From assembly GCF_943734655.1 (NCBI RefSeq), contig NC_071354.1, positions 231,749,206 to 231,813,205 on the forward strand: DNA of 64,000 bases. Reading direction: 5' to 3'. Of the stretch, positions 10,811 through 24,335 are shown one piece after another; position 1 is the first letter of the stretch, and each line of letters opens with the position of its first letter. Source of the stretch: Sabethes cyaneus. Taxonomy: Eukaryota > Arthropoda > Insecta > Diptera > Culicidae. The notes under the pieces are model-generated. The model was given only the letters and a program-made list of their open reading frames with translations. It was not told the DNA's origin and searched no databases. Both the position numbers and the translations under genes were made by a program.

Positions 10811-13800
10811 CGCGTATCGTCTACCGATTACCAGAGAAAAAGCACTATTCAACGTAGAAACATATCATGAAAATTTATTTATTGTTTGGTTTAGTGTGAC
10901 TTCGATTCGTTTTAATAAAATAGATTCAATCAATTCATGGATATAACTCCAAAATCGATTGAGGATTGAACGTATACAATGTTACTACTTTGATAAACGT
11001 TGCGTAGGTAAATTGTATACATGAAGAATCGTATTATTACATACATGAATAGTAGGATGTATCGCTACAAAGAGACTTACGTAGTCCTACGTTACCTATG
11101 CGGTCGTGTCTTGTGCACAACCCCTCTGATTTTTTAATTTTTTTAATCTTTGTTCAGTTTTATCTTCCAATTTTTCTTGAAAGATTCCTTTTTCGGATTT
11201 ATTTTCTCTGCCCATCTACTTTTAGTTCTGGTTTTAGTTTCATCTTTTTCTTCCTATCACCCTTTGTTTGATTCCTGTATCTCATCAACTTTTTATTGTT
11301 GTTCTTATTTCAATCTATTCTCGCATCGGCCCATTTTCATCGTCCTCTCTTGTTCTTTTTATTTCCACTTGCTTCCACTTATTTTGATCGAAAGAAATAG
11401 AATGGAAATCCTTCTCTTTCCATTTTCTCGTTTAATCTTTAGTACGACGTAAAATAATAGTTTCAATAAACAATATTCAACCGTTGTAACTTTCCCTATC
11501 TCCAGCATTTCAATTTATAACGCTTCGACGAAAAGTTCATCTCCAAACAATCATATTTTGCAACGAGTCTAAAATGCATCAGCTTTCAGCAAGTGATGAA
11601 AATCGTTTCCCCGCGTTACCGCGTTACTTCAACCGTTAAAACTTTACATCTCAACGATAGCGAAAAGTTGAAAACTGCAAGGCGAAACAAAAAATCAGAC
11701 ATTGTTAAAATTCAGGACACACTGCACTGTCCTAAAAAAAAAAGTCGCCGGATCAAGCTGCAGAAATGGAGAAACAAACATCGAAAGATGTGCCGAAAAG
11801 TTTTCAGCCCTATCTGGGGCTTGGGCAGCCTCCCTGCAGGATCTGCTCGGCGAAGGAACGGCAGCGGGCGGCAACTCATTACCGGATTGGTGTTGTTCGC
11901 GCTTTTGCCAAATCGGCGAAAATTGTCATGCCCCGCGTGCGTAGCGTGCCGGGCAGAAGGCAGGGTGCAGGAAATATTGTTGTTTGCGGACGGTTCGTGC
12001 CACTGCAGCAGCGCAAGCAGCCTAAACTGCACTAGGTACTGAAATATCTTCCCATCCGAAGTTTGTGCAGCTTTTTGCTGCGCTTCGCGACAATTTTGTA
12101 CCCGGAAAACTTCTAGCCTAGTGCTGTGCAGCGCGATATTTTTGCCAACCGAAGAAGTTGTAATGGCAGTTTTGCTGTTCGTTTGAGTTTGTGTGTTTTT
12201 TTTGCGTTTGTTCCCCATTTGTATCTCGCGAAAATTTCACATTTTATAGATCCAGCACGTGCTGAAGGAGGCAAAGTTTGTTTCAGAGCCATTATGATTT
12301 AATTTGCCGAACGTCCAATAAAAGCGTCATTAGTTTGGCTCGATTGTATTTAACGATTCATTTCGGAGACCTAATGGAATGTGAGTGTGTATGTGTTTGT
12401 CCAACCGGAAGCTGGTCTAATGCAAAATATGAATGTACCTACTGAGCAGTGGTTTTATTTTAATGAACTTTGCGGTTGTTTGATGTGCCGTGCGGTCATC
12501 AATCATTGGCATTGGTAAATTGGATAAAGTTTCCGATTTGCTTCAATTAAAAAACAATACATTTTTCACTAAGATATGTTATATTAAAACTCAAGCAAAA
12601 GTTTAGAATCACACACAACACAATAGTACAAAGCGTTAGTAAAGAAGAAAAAAAATGAAAGATTACCGATCGCAGTTGAACTTGATTTCTTTGAACACTA
12701 TGATACCAAGAATAGTGATGATGAAATAAATCCTGAAACCAAACAACCATAGAAAAAGCGTAAATTATGTTCGCAATTATTCATGATGTGGCTGCAATTG
12801 AAAAATGATTTTCATAGTACATTAACGGCTTTGAATAATTTATCCTCATGAAATTTTCCTCCACTTCTGCTACTGTTCCTCTCGCAAGCCGGGTTCCTCC
12901 CGGGATTGCATTAGCGTACGCCGATGGCCACCGCAGCAAAGCAATTCAACAGGTTTTTCCGTTCGAAAATTCCAACTTCATTATTTTGCGAATCATGCCG
13001 TTTAATGTGATATTATTTTCGTGTCGCAAACAACAGTATTTATGTACAGAAAAAAAACACTCAAACAGATGGTGATCGAAAACAATATAATTTAACAGCT
13101 ATGAACTCACATTATACACATCGAAAGAACTTATTCACAATATGGAAAATGATACTTCTACAATGCAAAAATCTCACAAGCAGTTAGCAGAAAAATGGTG
13201 ACAAAAATACTGAACAATCGAAATCGGAACACATTAAAAAACACCTACTCGATCCGACTGCATCGGAATGAAAACAATCGGCCATACAAACATGAACATA
13301 AATTAACGCTAAATAAATTAAAATTAATCAATTATAATCGCTCGAATGGAGTTTAATATTTTTCCGCCTTTCTGATTTGTTTCCGAATAATCTGATCTGA
13401 TGTTACTTCCGCAATGCACGCACGCACGGGTGTCACAAACACAATCACTTATTATCGGCGCTCGGGCAGCATTCATCGCATCGCATCGCATCGGAGGTGG
13501 TGGCCGGGGCATTATTAAAGCATCACGTAGTTTTATCCTTTTGATTTATCAGCGGCAGAAATGATTTAATTTAATGCCGACGGACCGGGGTATCAACCAT
13601 ATGCGCGGACCCGATACTGATTAACCAGTTGAAAAAACTGCTGATTGAATAATCCATCGGGAAATATTTCGAGTGAGATTCAATTATTTCCGGAATCAAC
13701 GTTCAACCTTTCCAAGCAGCAAATTCAGTTTTAAAGAGCATTTAAAAAGGTTTTCAGCGCTTGCTCCTTAAAACCGGCCTCAAAACTTCTGCAAAACTGC

Positions 13801-13979
13801 GATAAAACTGTCGTAAAATAGGAGAAACCCCCAATTAAAAAGGGTTCGAAAGAATATTTCCAAAAGCTGTCTTAAAATTTGTAACTTTTAGCGATATTTT
13901 TTTAGGTTTTTCCCAAATTTTTCAGTCTCTAGAATCTCATCGATTTCGTCTCGTTCTGCCTTCGTGAAGGAGTGCAAGT
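10811..13979. other. No gene recognised; pyrimidine-rich and GC-rich patches
   Basis: A CT-rich stretch (about 11150-11450) resembles the long polypyrimidine tract at 29.2-31.5 kb. A GC-richer patch (about 11760-12220) carries overlapping open frames on both strands (149 and 168 codons) with no recognisable domain. Open frames in several registers at once argue against a single coding frame. The rest is AT-rich. A promoter or unrecognised exon in the GC-rich patch cannot be excluded. Confidence 0.4.
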
Positions 13980-13994
13980 TCGCACGAAGTGTAC

Positions 13995-14370
13995 ACGAAC
14001 CTGAAAGCAGCGCTTGATCTGGTGGATCGGGCTGGCATCCTCCTTGCTAGGTTGGAGAAGCTGGGAGTTTCCGATCGCTCCGTTTTACAAGTGGCTACAC
14101 TCGTACCTAACACACCGTAGGCTGAGTGTGAAGAACGGGCCCGAGTTTTCTAACTCGTTCTGCAACATCTCTGGCGTACCACAGGGGAGCAACCTTGAAT
14201 TACTGCTCTTTTCTCTTTTTGTAAATGAACTGTCAGCTCTCCTGCCACCTGGCGGTGGACATTTTATGCCGAAATGCAACGCCTTTTGGACAAATTTTAA
14301 GATTGGTGCTCTAGTAAAATGCTTACCGTTAGCATCGCAAAGTGCTTCGCCATCGCCTTTAACCGTAGAA
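13995..14370 (+). pseudogene. Jockey-clade LINE reverse transcriptase relic
   Basis: Translated across frameshifts the stretch gives LKAALDLVDRAGILLARLEKLG (14000-14065), RRLSVKNGPEFSNSFCNISG and VPQGSN (14116-14190), then LLFSLFVNELSALLPPGG and, in another frame, LTVSIAKCFAIAFNRR (about 14320-14370). These are consecutive blocks of a Jockey-type reverse transcriptase: fingers, GVPQGS, and the region after the catalytic box. The YADD catalytic stretch is damaged (about 14260-14285). It is interrupted on the right by a SINE. Confidence 0.8.
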
Positions 14371-14525
14371 AGGGGGAGGCTTCGTAGCCGCAAGGTTCCC
14401 GAGTCTGCTTTCATAAGCGAGTGGTCGTGAATCCGAATCTTAGTAGAACATTCGATGTCACAAGTGACTTTAGCACAGGTTTATTCTCAAGCTCCTCATT
14501 TACCCTTCCTTCATTCTAAATACTA
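14371..14525 (+). repeat. tRNA-headed SINE, truncated copy in Jockey relic
   Basis: GGGGAGGCTTCGTAGCCGCA through GGTCGTGAATCCGAATCTTA and CTTTAGCACAGGTTTATTCT to CATTTACCCTTCCTTCATTC matches the 5' half of the complete SINE at 51428-51887 (read on the minus strand). The B-box-like segment GAATCCGAATCTT is recognisable but mutated. The 3' half is absent. Confidence 0.8.
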
Positions 14526-15699
14526 GGGGAAAGAACCGGTTTTAAGCAGTCTAAGCGGGTCACTGATTGTTTTACCTTATTACAAGCGATGGGTTGACTA
14601 AGTGGGGGATATCAGCATACCAATCTTCTTGCTATCTTTAGTTCTTCACCTGTTACCATCAGCTGTTACCATTGGAAGACACTATTGTTGTGCTAAACTT
14701 TTGATTTTCCGCTTTAAAAGTTGGAGCGGTGGAACTAATTTTGATCAGACCGAACATATTTTCACCCTCAAGGTGCTTTTTTAAGCAATCCTGGAATCTG
14801 AATTTTTTTACGTCCCGCGTTCCTATCCGCGACCTACTAATCGGCATCTGATGCGTAATCGGCATAGCGTATCGGCATAGAGCGTGAAATACCATCTGTC
14901 TAAATTGTTTATCGGGGCATACACTCACCGCACCGTTCGGCAAACGGTATTCGTCGTCTCTTTTATTCTCTAGTGTTCTTATGGGAAACTGCGAGTTTGA
15001 CGTCTCACTCGCTGTTCATAAGGATGGTGTGAGAACAAAAGAGGCAAACATATAGCAGTACACATGGTCTGACTCAGAACAGTGTTTTCAAAGCAAATAA
15101 CATTGAAACACATCGTTGCTTCATTAAATCTCTCAGAGAATTTTCGAAAATTATTGAAAAAGCTGTATTTTGTGTTGTTTTTATTAAAGAAAAATTAATT
15201 ATGAACATACATTTCTCTTGAAAGTATTGAACCACGTTTCCACCATTGGAGGTTTCAGTTAATTTCAAACCTATAATTCCAGAACCGAAACAGTGTCTTG
15301 GCAACACGATAGTTTATCAGTTTTGCTGCAGCTACTGGTGAACAGGTTCCGTCAATACAGAATTTGTTTTCAGTTTTGTTATAAAATAATAAAACTTTCG
15401 GCTAGTGACAAAGCCTTAGATAATAGAAAAAAAGAGAGTGAATAATATGGTATGTGACAATTGAGTGCTTGACTTTTAGAGTGGTTGTAATCAGTGCTGA
15501 AAAATGTGATGGATTCGTTAGTAGCGAGGTGGCGATTGCCTTCAGCAGCTGAAAAATGTAGGTTTTTGGACAACAATTTTTAATTCATCATATTTCTTGT
15601 CGGAAACCCAGTAAATTGTGTTTGTGTGATTCAAATGTATGGTTAAGTGATTTGTGAAGATGATCCTATCAAAAGATTTTGAAAATATGAATAAAAACC
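14526..15699. other. No gene recognised
   Basis: AT-rich sequence with short frames only. A CGGCATCTGATG/CGGCATAGCGTATCGGCATAG patch near 14840-14880 is locally repetitive. No coding sequence or transposon ends were seen. Confidence 0.45.
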
Positions 15700-17840
<2,141 letters not shown>

Positions 17841-17899
17841 GTGCATTTTCGGCTCATTTAATTTTAACTGATTAAAATAGGTGACACTGCTTAACTCGT

Positions 17900-18200
17900 T
17901 CCTTACCCTATATTACCTGCTGAAGCTTCTTGATAGTACAAAAGTTCCTCCTATAGTTAAGGTGAAACGGACTGAATCCAAACATGACCGGAAAGATGGC
18001 GCCCATGTAAGGATATGGCCTTATATGGGTGCCATTTTTCCGGCCATGTTTGGATTCAGTCCGTTTCACCTTAAGTCTACTGGTCAGAGGAACGAATGAG
18101 TCCTCGTCAGGGACGGCTGTAATATGGAATAGTACTAGCAGCGAGCAACGAGTGAGTGAAGTAGAGCAAGTTTTAAAGGAAGGGTAAACCCCAGTACTCA
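17900..18200 (+). repeat. SINE body copy carrying a MITE insertion
   Basis: GTTCCTCCTATAG...GGTCAGAGGAACGAATGAGT...GGGACGGCTGTAATATGGAA...CCCAGTACTCACACGC matches the 3' part of the SINE at 51428-51887 in the opposite orientation. The tRNA-like head is missing. The copy is split at a TTAA by the palindromic element 17961-18070, and the paralogous copy at 51668-51671 has the unsplit TTAA. Confidence 0.85.
17961..18070. mobile_element. Palindromic TTAA-inserted MITE, 110 bp
   Basis: Arms GGTGAAACGGACTGAATCCA... and the inverse copy ending GTTTCACC pair over about 50 bp around a short centre (GGATATGGCC region). TTAA flanks both ends (17957-17960, 18071-18074). The related SINE copy at 51.6 kb contains a single TTAA at the homologous place and no insert, so the duplication is real and the boundaries are fixed. 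TTAA duplication is the piggyBac signature. Confidence 0.92.
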
Positions 18201-19426
18201 CACGCACGCATACAATTTAATAAGCATATCACTCACTTAATAGCGATTATAGCAAAAAGAAATGCGGCGCGGGTTGTCCAGCAAGCACCTGGGTGATAGA
18301 TCAACGATACAGGTCGTAGTGAAGAGTCCATAAAAACTACGAATGCAGGTTCAATTCGACAAAGCTTGACATTTTGCAAATGTTTGTCACACAAATTTTT
18401 AACATACTGTATTGTAATAAATGCTCTGGAACATTTCTAGAAATTTGATACAAGAAGACGAGTTTAAATTTCCGAAATGCTCGTGCTCTGTATATCAGTT
18501 ATTTCCGTTACTAAGAGTTTGTAGTTTCATCAGGCCACAATCACACTTCTTCTGGTGATTGGTGACGATATTGCATTTTGAAAATTCTTGTGTGACTAGT
18601 CAACTTTAGGTAACTGGCTTGAAACGAATGCTAACTGGTTTAAGGATCTTGCTCAAAACATAAAAATAATGGTATATTTTGTTATTGAATAGATGTGGAT
18701 ATACATTGATAACACATTTTGTTATTGAGTAGATATTTAAAACAGTGGTTATAAGATGAATTTAATAACTGGTTTTGTTATCACATCTTATTTTGGCCTT
18801 AAAATGACATTCGATATATTTCCTAAACAATTTTTTATTGCTCAGAAAGATTTTAGATTATAAATATTCAATAAAATGATTTTTTAATATCTCATATACT
18901 ACTGCATTTGTTATTCAATACCTTGACAATACTAAAATATGTTATTCTAAACTCTGAATACACTGATTATTCAAATAACACAAGTAGTTATTGTTTTGGC
19001 CTTGAAGGAGTAAAATGTTGATAATATTTTTTGTTATTTTACCAACTATGTCAGCCAAAACAAGACCAAATTTTGATATGAGTTATTCGATTTCCAATAA
19101 CACATTTTAATATTATTTTGCTCTTCGCTACTGCTCGGGAAGACTTGTCACTTTTGCTGGCGCACTCCCCTAACACAGACATTAAATTGGTCTAGGTTTA
19201 TAGCGGTCTTAAGAAATTTTATTAGGCCGAGAGGACTTTATCACTCTTCCTGGCGTACTTCCCAAGAACAGATATCAAATTAGTATAGGTCTGAACGTTG
19301 TAATGAATCTTTGACCTGTTGGGACGAAGGGGATCTGTCACTTCTTTTAATAAAAATCAAGGAAAAACGTAATGAAGACCATTAAATGCAAGTGCAAAAA
19401 CTAGAATGAGTGCTAATTTAAGTACG
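18201..19426. other. No gene recognised; TTGTTATT-rich stretch
   Basis: Between about 18650 and 19110 the words TTGTTATT and its relatives recur many times on both strands (for example TTTTGTTATTGAATAGAT at 18676 and TTTTGTTATTGAGTAGAT at 18717). This suggests a degenerate short-repeat element. A further direct echo, GACTTGTCACTTTTGCTGGC and GACTTTATCACTCTTCCTGG, occurs at about 19141 and 19232. No coding sequence was seen. Confidence 0.4.
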
Positions 19427-19434
19427 GTTGTATC

Positions 19435-19827
19435 CAGTGTTGGGCACCGCTAATTCGCTAATTCGCTAACCGACTAATCGAGAAACGCTAGTTATACTTT
19501 ATAATTTATACTCAGACTAGTCGAATTGTTGCTGGGCCATGATTCCAAATGAAGTGCTGCTGTTTATTTTAAAATTAACAAACTGTAAAGCATTTTATCC
19601 ATTATAATCGGTTTTGATCTTAGGTAAAATAAGAAAAGCCATGTAATAAATGTAAATTACAAATAATTTGTACAGCGATAGATTACAATGCAAGTTATTG
19701 CGATATGTTGAAAAATAAACAGTTACTGTTAATTTGCAGTTCGCGATTAGTGATTAGTGAAATTTCCAGGACTATCGAGCAAATTGCATCGGTTAGCGAA
19801 TTAGCGAATTAGCGGTGCCCAACACTG
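19435..19827. mobile_element. hAT-type MITE, 393 bp, perfect 39-bp TIRs
   Basis: The termini begin CAGTGTTGGGCACCGCTAAT and end with the exact inverse. The match is perfect over 39 bp and contains the tandem word CTAATTCG. The 8-bp duplication GTTGTATC lies at 19427-19434 and 19828-19835. CAGTG ends plus an 8-bp duplication indicate the hAT superfamily. The perfect arms imply a fairly recent insertion. There is no transposase. Confidence 0.95.
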
Positions 19828-19879
19828 GTTGTATCCATGGGCATTTCGTCCCAGATCTTGGAAATGAGCTTCTTAAATT

Positions 19880-20890
19880 GCCCAGTAAACCACAAATCGT
19901 ATATCCATCCTAAATATCTCTAAACAAAATCGAAGTCGTACACAAAGCGTAATAAATTGCTTCCTAGTTTATATTCAATCGCATAAAATGATGACGACTG
20001 ATTCACTTACGATTTTCATCACAGAGTTGTATAGCATAATGTAACTGATCATATTGAGTCGGATCTTATTAGCATAAGCATAAGCATAGGATACCGCCCG
20101 TGTGCTGCTACTCCGTTATTGACCAAGACCGATGAAAATTGCAAAATGATGGCTGGAAAAAGCATACTTGGGACAGCACGCTATTTTTCATTGTGCAACC
20201 TTATCAGGTTCCTGCATGCTGATCAATACCGACGCCGGCCACGTCCGAATGCGGGTCCTGGTGGGATGGAAAGAAATGTTAGTCCAATACTTGTTGCTAC
20301 TAAAGACCAGGGAATCCTCTGCATCTTCACAAGTATTTCGGGAAAGGAATTGTTGTTAGTAGATGGGGGGAGCTAGATGGATAAGGTAAGTATGTAAGAA
20401 CCAGTCGTATGAGACTAACCTGGATATTCGAAAATTTTCTTGTAAAGTCAGTAACTACAAAAATTAAGATATAAAAAATATCTCTTTAACAAATTTAATA
20501 CAATACCAATGGTGCTTATATACAACCATAATTTAATTTATATCGAAAAATACTATGCACATGCGAGATTTACGGCTCAAAAACCACGTAACAACTTGAA
20601 CTTATCCGCGATCAGGGAAATCAAGGATAATGAAACGAGCCAATATAGTCCCTAAGTTGACAAGCATTTCCTCTTACCAACGCTAATATGCAGAGATATA
20701 GCGCCTACACGCTTATCATATTGAGTCGGATCTTATTGTATATAAATACTGATGAATGTGAATTGTTTACAAATAATCTGCAGTACATATATCGCTTCCA
20801 AACTATTACGCATATGCTGGTTTCGTGTATCTAATGCAATTTTTCTAGATATACATCGGTACATATTTCTGATTCGTTACTTTGATATAC
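19880..20890. repeat. AT-rich dispersed repeat, interrupted copy
   Basis: TTGTATAGCATAATGTAACT...GAGTCGGATCTTATT (20025-20070) resumes at 20738 and continues through TTACGCATATGCTGG to GATATACATCGGTACAT. The same order of words occurs uninterrupted at 24350-24700 and inverted at 23497-23862. A retro-insert (20071-20714) splits this copy. Confidence 0.7.
20071..20714 (-). mobile_element. Retro-insert with exact 23-bp target duplication
   Basis: The 23 bp beginning ATCATATTGAGTCGG are duplicated exactly at 20048-20070 and 20715-20737. Directly after the left copy comes AGCATAAGCATAAGCATAGG, which read on the minus strand is a (TGCTTA)n 3' tail. A long target duplication plus a short-repeat tail points to a 5'-truncated non-LTR element in minus orientation. 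The 644-bp body has only short frames and no recognisable domain, so the family is unknown. Confidence 0.85.
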
Positions 20891-20921
20891 ATACGAAAAT
20901 GTTAACTGAGTGGTCCATAGT

Positions 20922-21140
20922 GCTCACTTTATGTTCGCTTTGCTTGGCCAACATGTACGACCATTCATAAAAGTCCAGGGGATTAAGATCCGGGGAGCTG
21001 GGAGGCCACAAAGTCTTATATCGAGAAAATCAGGCAAATTCTCCCGACACCACGCTTGGACGATATTCGACGTGTGGGCCGGTGCGCCGTCCTGTTGAAA
21101 GATGTAATGATATTTCCCGTAGAGGTCACGAAGTGCTACG
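20922..21140 (-). pseudogene. mariner-type transposase catalytic relic
   Basis: On the minus strand the frame reads VALRDLYGKYHYIFQQDGAP, AHTSNIVQAWCRENLPDFLD, then after a frameshift TLWPPSSPDLNPLDFYEWS, continuing YMLAKQ. FQQDGAPAHTS and SPDLNPLD are the second and third catalytic blocks of IS630/Tc1/mariner transposases. The third acidic residue is Asp, and about 37 residues separate the two Asp, suggesting a DD37D-like mariner. Only this C-terminal part is present and it is frameshifted. Confidence 0.85.
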
Positions 21141-21204
21141 TCAAAAAGTAATCCGTAAAACTAAGTCTATAGATTTTAGCTATAACATGGTGGGTCATTT
21201 GTTA

Positions 21205-21380
21205 CAGATGACATTCGTGATCTTGCTGTCGTCCTGGATAGCGCACTAACTTTCCGTATACGTTACAACATTTTCTCCAAGGTCAATAAGTAACTCGTAG
21301 CTCTTTTTAACATCGCTAAGGAGTTCCGTGACTATTCGATCATTGTACTCTTCACTCGTAAGGTATGTTTTGGAATGCAG
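21205..21380 (+). pseudogene. Jockey-clade LINE relic (post-catalytic region)
   Basis: The frame HIRDLAVVLDSALTFRIRYN, IFSKVNK, stop, LVALFNIAKEFRDYS matches the KDLGV.LDS.L.F and R.AKEF.D blocks that follow the catalytic box in Jockey-type reverse transcriptases. There is one in-frame stop. It is adjacent to an RTE-type relic, so two different LINE fragments abut here. Confidence 0.7.
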
Positions 21381-21559
21381 ATCATTGATCTGGTGTCCTT
21401 GTCAACAAATTTGGATCGCTACAATTGAAGTAGTACAGAAAAACTTCTTACGGTATGTTTTGCACAATCTTCTATGATGATGTGATTCTAGAAACTTTCC
21501 GCCGCATGAGGAACGCTGCCGTTTGCTTAACTTGGAGATTCTTGAAAGAAGGTGGGCCA

Positions 21560-22080
21560 ACGCTTTTAGGACATATTGAATGCCGGCGATGCACTGGAAG
21601 TGGTTGATGAGTTCATATTTTTGGGGTCTCGGGTCACGAACGACAACAATACGAATAAGGAAATTCAACGACGCATGCAAACTGAATGTTGAGGCTAATT
21701 TTCCCTCCGCAATACGCTTTAATCGTGGAGCATACGTCTCCGCATAAAGTTGACGATATACAAAACGTTAATCAGATCGGTAGGGCTCTACGAACTTGAG
21801 AATGTAATTTTGATTACGAAAGACATACATGCACTTGCCGTAGGTTTTGCGAAATATTTTTGGCGAAGTACAAATAAAAAGCGAAGAGTGGCATAGCCGT
21901 AAAAATTACGACCTGCTGGTACTATTTGGAGAGGTTCCCATCGTACACCTGGTGAAAGTCAGGAGGGTACGGTGTGATGGCCACGATGCATTCAACGCCG
22001 GACGACTATGCAGCGAAATCTGGAACCCTATTCTCACCGTCACCACACCTAATTTTTTCAGGGGAGAGAACAATTTGTGA
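21560..22080 (+). pseudogene. RTE-type LINE C-terminal relic
   Basis: ALEVVDEFIFLGSRVTNDNN continuing TNKEIQRRMQ (about 21585-21680) matches the C-terminal block seen intact at 40610-40690 (YEVVEGFIYLDTLVTCDND). Further down, frames with GEVPIVHLVKVRRVRCDGHD (about 21930-21990) match the IVRLAKIGRLRWAGHV block. Stops and frameshifts separate the pieces. Confidence 0.75.
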
Positions 22081-22130
22081 TTCTGCAGATCACTTGGGGG
22101 ACTCCGGCCTGGTGCCTGTCCAAATCAAAT

Positions 22131-23496
22131 GAAGACTGTAAGATGAGGTGAGGTTGACTGTAAGGAAAAGGGCCCGTAAGTGAAGAGAAAGAGTGAGGGG
22201 ACTGTGAGAAGAGGGCCCTTGTTCTTTACAAGAGCCTCACCGGCACCAGGAATAGAAGAGCCTAACCTACTAGAAGGATGGAGCTGACTTGCTGAAGAAA
22301 AGCTTCTCAATGAATTGGCGAGGTGTATCCCAGTATTGAATACAGTGGAGAGAAGTTTCTGATCCAATACGTGCCATCCCCGTTCTATGCTGCTGCTATG
22401 CAATTAATAATGAGAAGTGAATAATCGGAAACGATTAGCGAGTAGTGAGTAGCGGAAAGTAAGAAGTGACTGGTTAGTAATAATGAAGTAACAATTAGTG
22501 AGCAGTAAGAATTAAGTAGTGAGACGTGAGTGATGAAAAGCGAGTAGCGTGAAGTAAGTAGTGAGTGATAAGAAGTGAGCAATCCAAATGTGTCTGTATG
22601 CAGAAGTGAGCAAGAACTAGATAGTGAGAAGTCGCGAAGACGGTTTTCTTTTTCTCATTCTTTGACAGTTCATATTCTTCTTATTATGTTTGTGTGCATT
22701 TACGGACTGACTGTTCAAGCGCGTGCGTGAACTCTACATTAAACGTGATAAGTGCGTGTCTTGCAGTGACATTTTTTGGTGCTAGTTGGTCTATGGGACA
22801 TCAGCTTCTGCAAAAATATTGTATGCAACATGCGATAAATCGGAAGCGCATAGTTTATTGCATGTAAAATGACACGTTTTGAGTACTTTTGTGAGAAATT
22901 CGAAAGTATGCTTAGCGTGAAATATTATCAAACGTTTTTTTAGTTAGCAGCTAATTTACAACGAAAAAAATAAGACCAATTTAATTTCTTATTTGTGTTT
23001 TCCTAAAGAACTACCACCCGAAAACTTGTATGAGTTACCAATACTTTTCCATTTCTGACCAATAATAACAACTGGCTGCATTTGCCAGTTCGAACTGGCT
23101 GCATGGTACGTACGATTTTTTCCTATCCGCGAATCTCTCTCAGGTGAGAAGTGAATAGCAATCAGTGAGCAATAAGAATTAAGTAATGTCAAGTAAGTAA
23201 GGAGAAGTGAGTAGTGAGTGAGTGGAGTCACATGCCCGGTCAGTAAATGTAAGTTATTTTCGACCCTAGACAGTCGTGATTAATGGTTGTATTGACCATT
23301 GCAAAAATAGACTGACATTCGGAATACTGTTGCATTCGAGCTAGTGTACATCGAATAAGTACAATTGGGTTAGTGCTGTAAAACAGTTTAAGTACATGTA
23401 TAAAGTCAAAGCGATTAGTAAACCTGCCTTTGTCAAACCTATTTGGGACAAAGTGTCCTAGGACAGAATGAGGCTTACTCTTCAAGTCGAGTACAC
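22131..23496. other. No gene; GTGAGTAGTGAGAA-type low-complexity arrays
   Basis: About 22400-22620 and 23140-23225 consist of degenerate AGTGAGAAGTGAGTAGTG words (both with TAAGAATTAAGTA), separated by about 500 bp of ordinary sequence. This suggests one array split by an insertion. Before it, 22131-22380 has a frame resembling a LINE C-terminus (LNELARCIPVLNTVERSF), not secure. No host gene was seen. Confidence 0.5.
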
Positions 23497-23862
23497 CCAG
23501 CTAGCATTTTCATATGTATAAAAAAGGTAAAAATCAGCATTACGTACAGATATACATGCTAAATAAATCGTATTTCATGCGCAAAATTTGCATATCCGTA
23601 CTATTTTGGAGGCGATATACGTGATTACGAATAATTTTGAGCGTTACGACTATGTAAGCATTTATATACGATAATATCCGATTAAGCGCGAGTCGCTCCG
23701 TACTACTCTACGATTTTGTGTTAAAAATCGTATGTATGTCAGTCAACTTAATCAACTTAATCCCACTTTATCCAGTTTTTGTTACGATTTCGAGTTTGTT
23801 AGGAGATATTTACGATAGTTTTCGTACATTGATATACGAGTTGGTGCTAGCTGGGTACTTAT
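23497..23862 (-). mobile_element. MITE-like element with ACCCAGCTAGCA termini
   Basis: ACCCAGCTAGCA (about 23497) and TGCTAGCTGGGT (about 23851-23862) are perfect inverse termini. The interior (ATTTGCATATCCGTACTATT, TATACGTGATTACGA) is the inverted counterpart of the AT-rich repeat at 24336-24700 and 19880-20890. Short flanking TAC is possible as a duplication. It is non-coding. Confidence 0.65.
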
Positions 23863-24335
23863 TTTCCTTCCCACCGTCTTCGACCATTGATAAAAGCCCC
23901 AAGAAAAAATAAATCTCGTAGGAGCCAACCGTACCAAGAAAGTGGCACCGATAGGGTTGCGTTCCGTCGTCCTAAGCAGAAAATCATTGGACTTAATGAA
24001 ATTTTCTCAGGATCTGACTTAACAAGTTTCTTATCGCTGGGTCCTCCAACAAGCGAAAAAGTTTGATACCTGAGACGTTTTCACTCGAAAGTATCACACC
24101 TATTTTTCTGCCCGCGTAGCGGGGATTAATGATATGGTCAGTAACGCTAGTCTGACCCTAATGGACCTTCCGGATATTGCCATTCACCGATTCAAAGATT
24201 CCAATATCCACCTAGTAGAGATATTGGAATACAAGCAATGGATTAAAGAATCGGTTGACAACGGTACCAAATTGATTACCCTAGCGGACTCATGTCGGGA
24301 CACTTTCATCAGATCTGCTTGACAAACAACCCAAG
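23863..24335 (+). other. Unassigned stretch with one protein-like 62-codon frame
   Basis: The frame 24134-24322 reads MVSNASLTLMDLPDIAIHRF and onwards to DSCRDTFIRSA. It continues upstream of its Met without a stop into FYTRVAGIND-like sequence. Its composition looks protein-like, but no family was recognised. It may be a retroelement polyprotein fragment. It ends at the start of the next repeat. Confidence 0.3.

Noticed and set aside
11593..12218. Overlapping 149-codon (plus) and 168-codon (minus) frames in a GC-rich patch
   Set aside because: Open frames on both strands with no recognisable domain; explained by GC-richer composition. Kept only as a note in the region entry.
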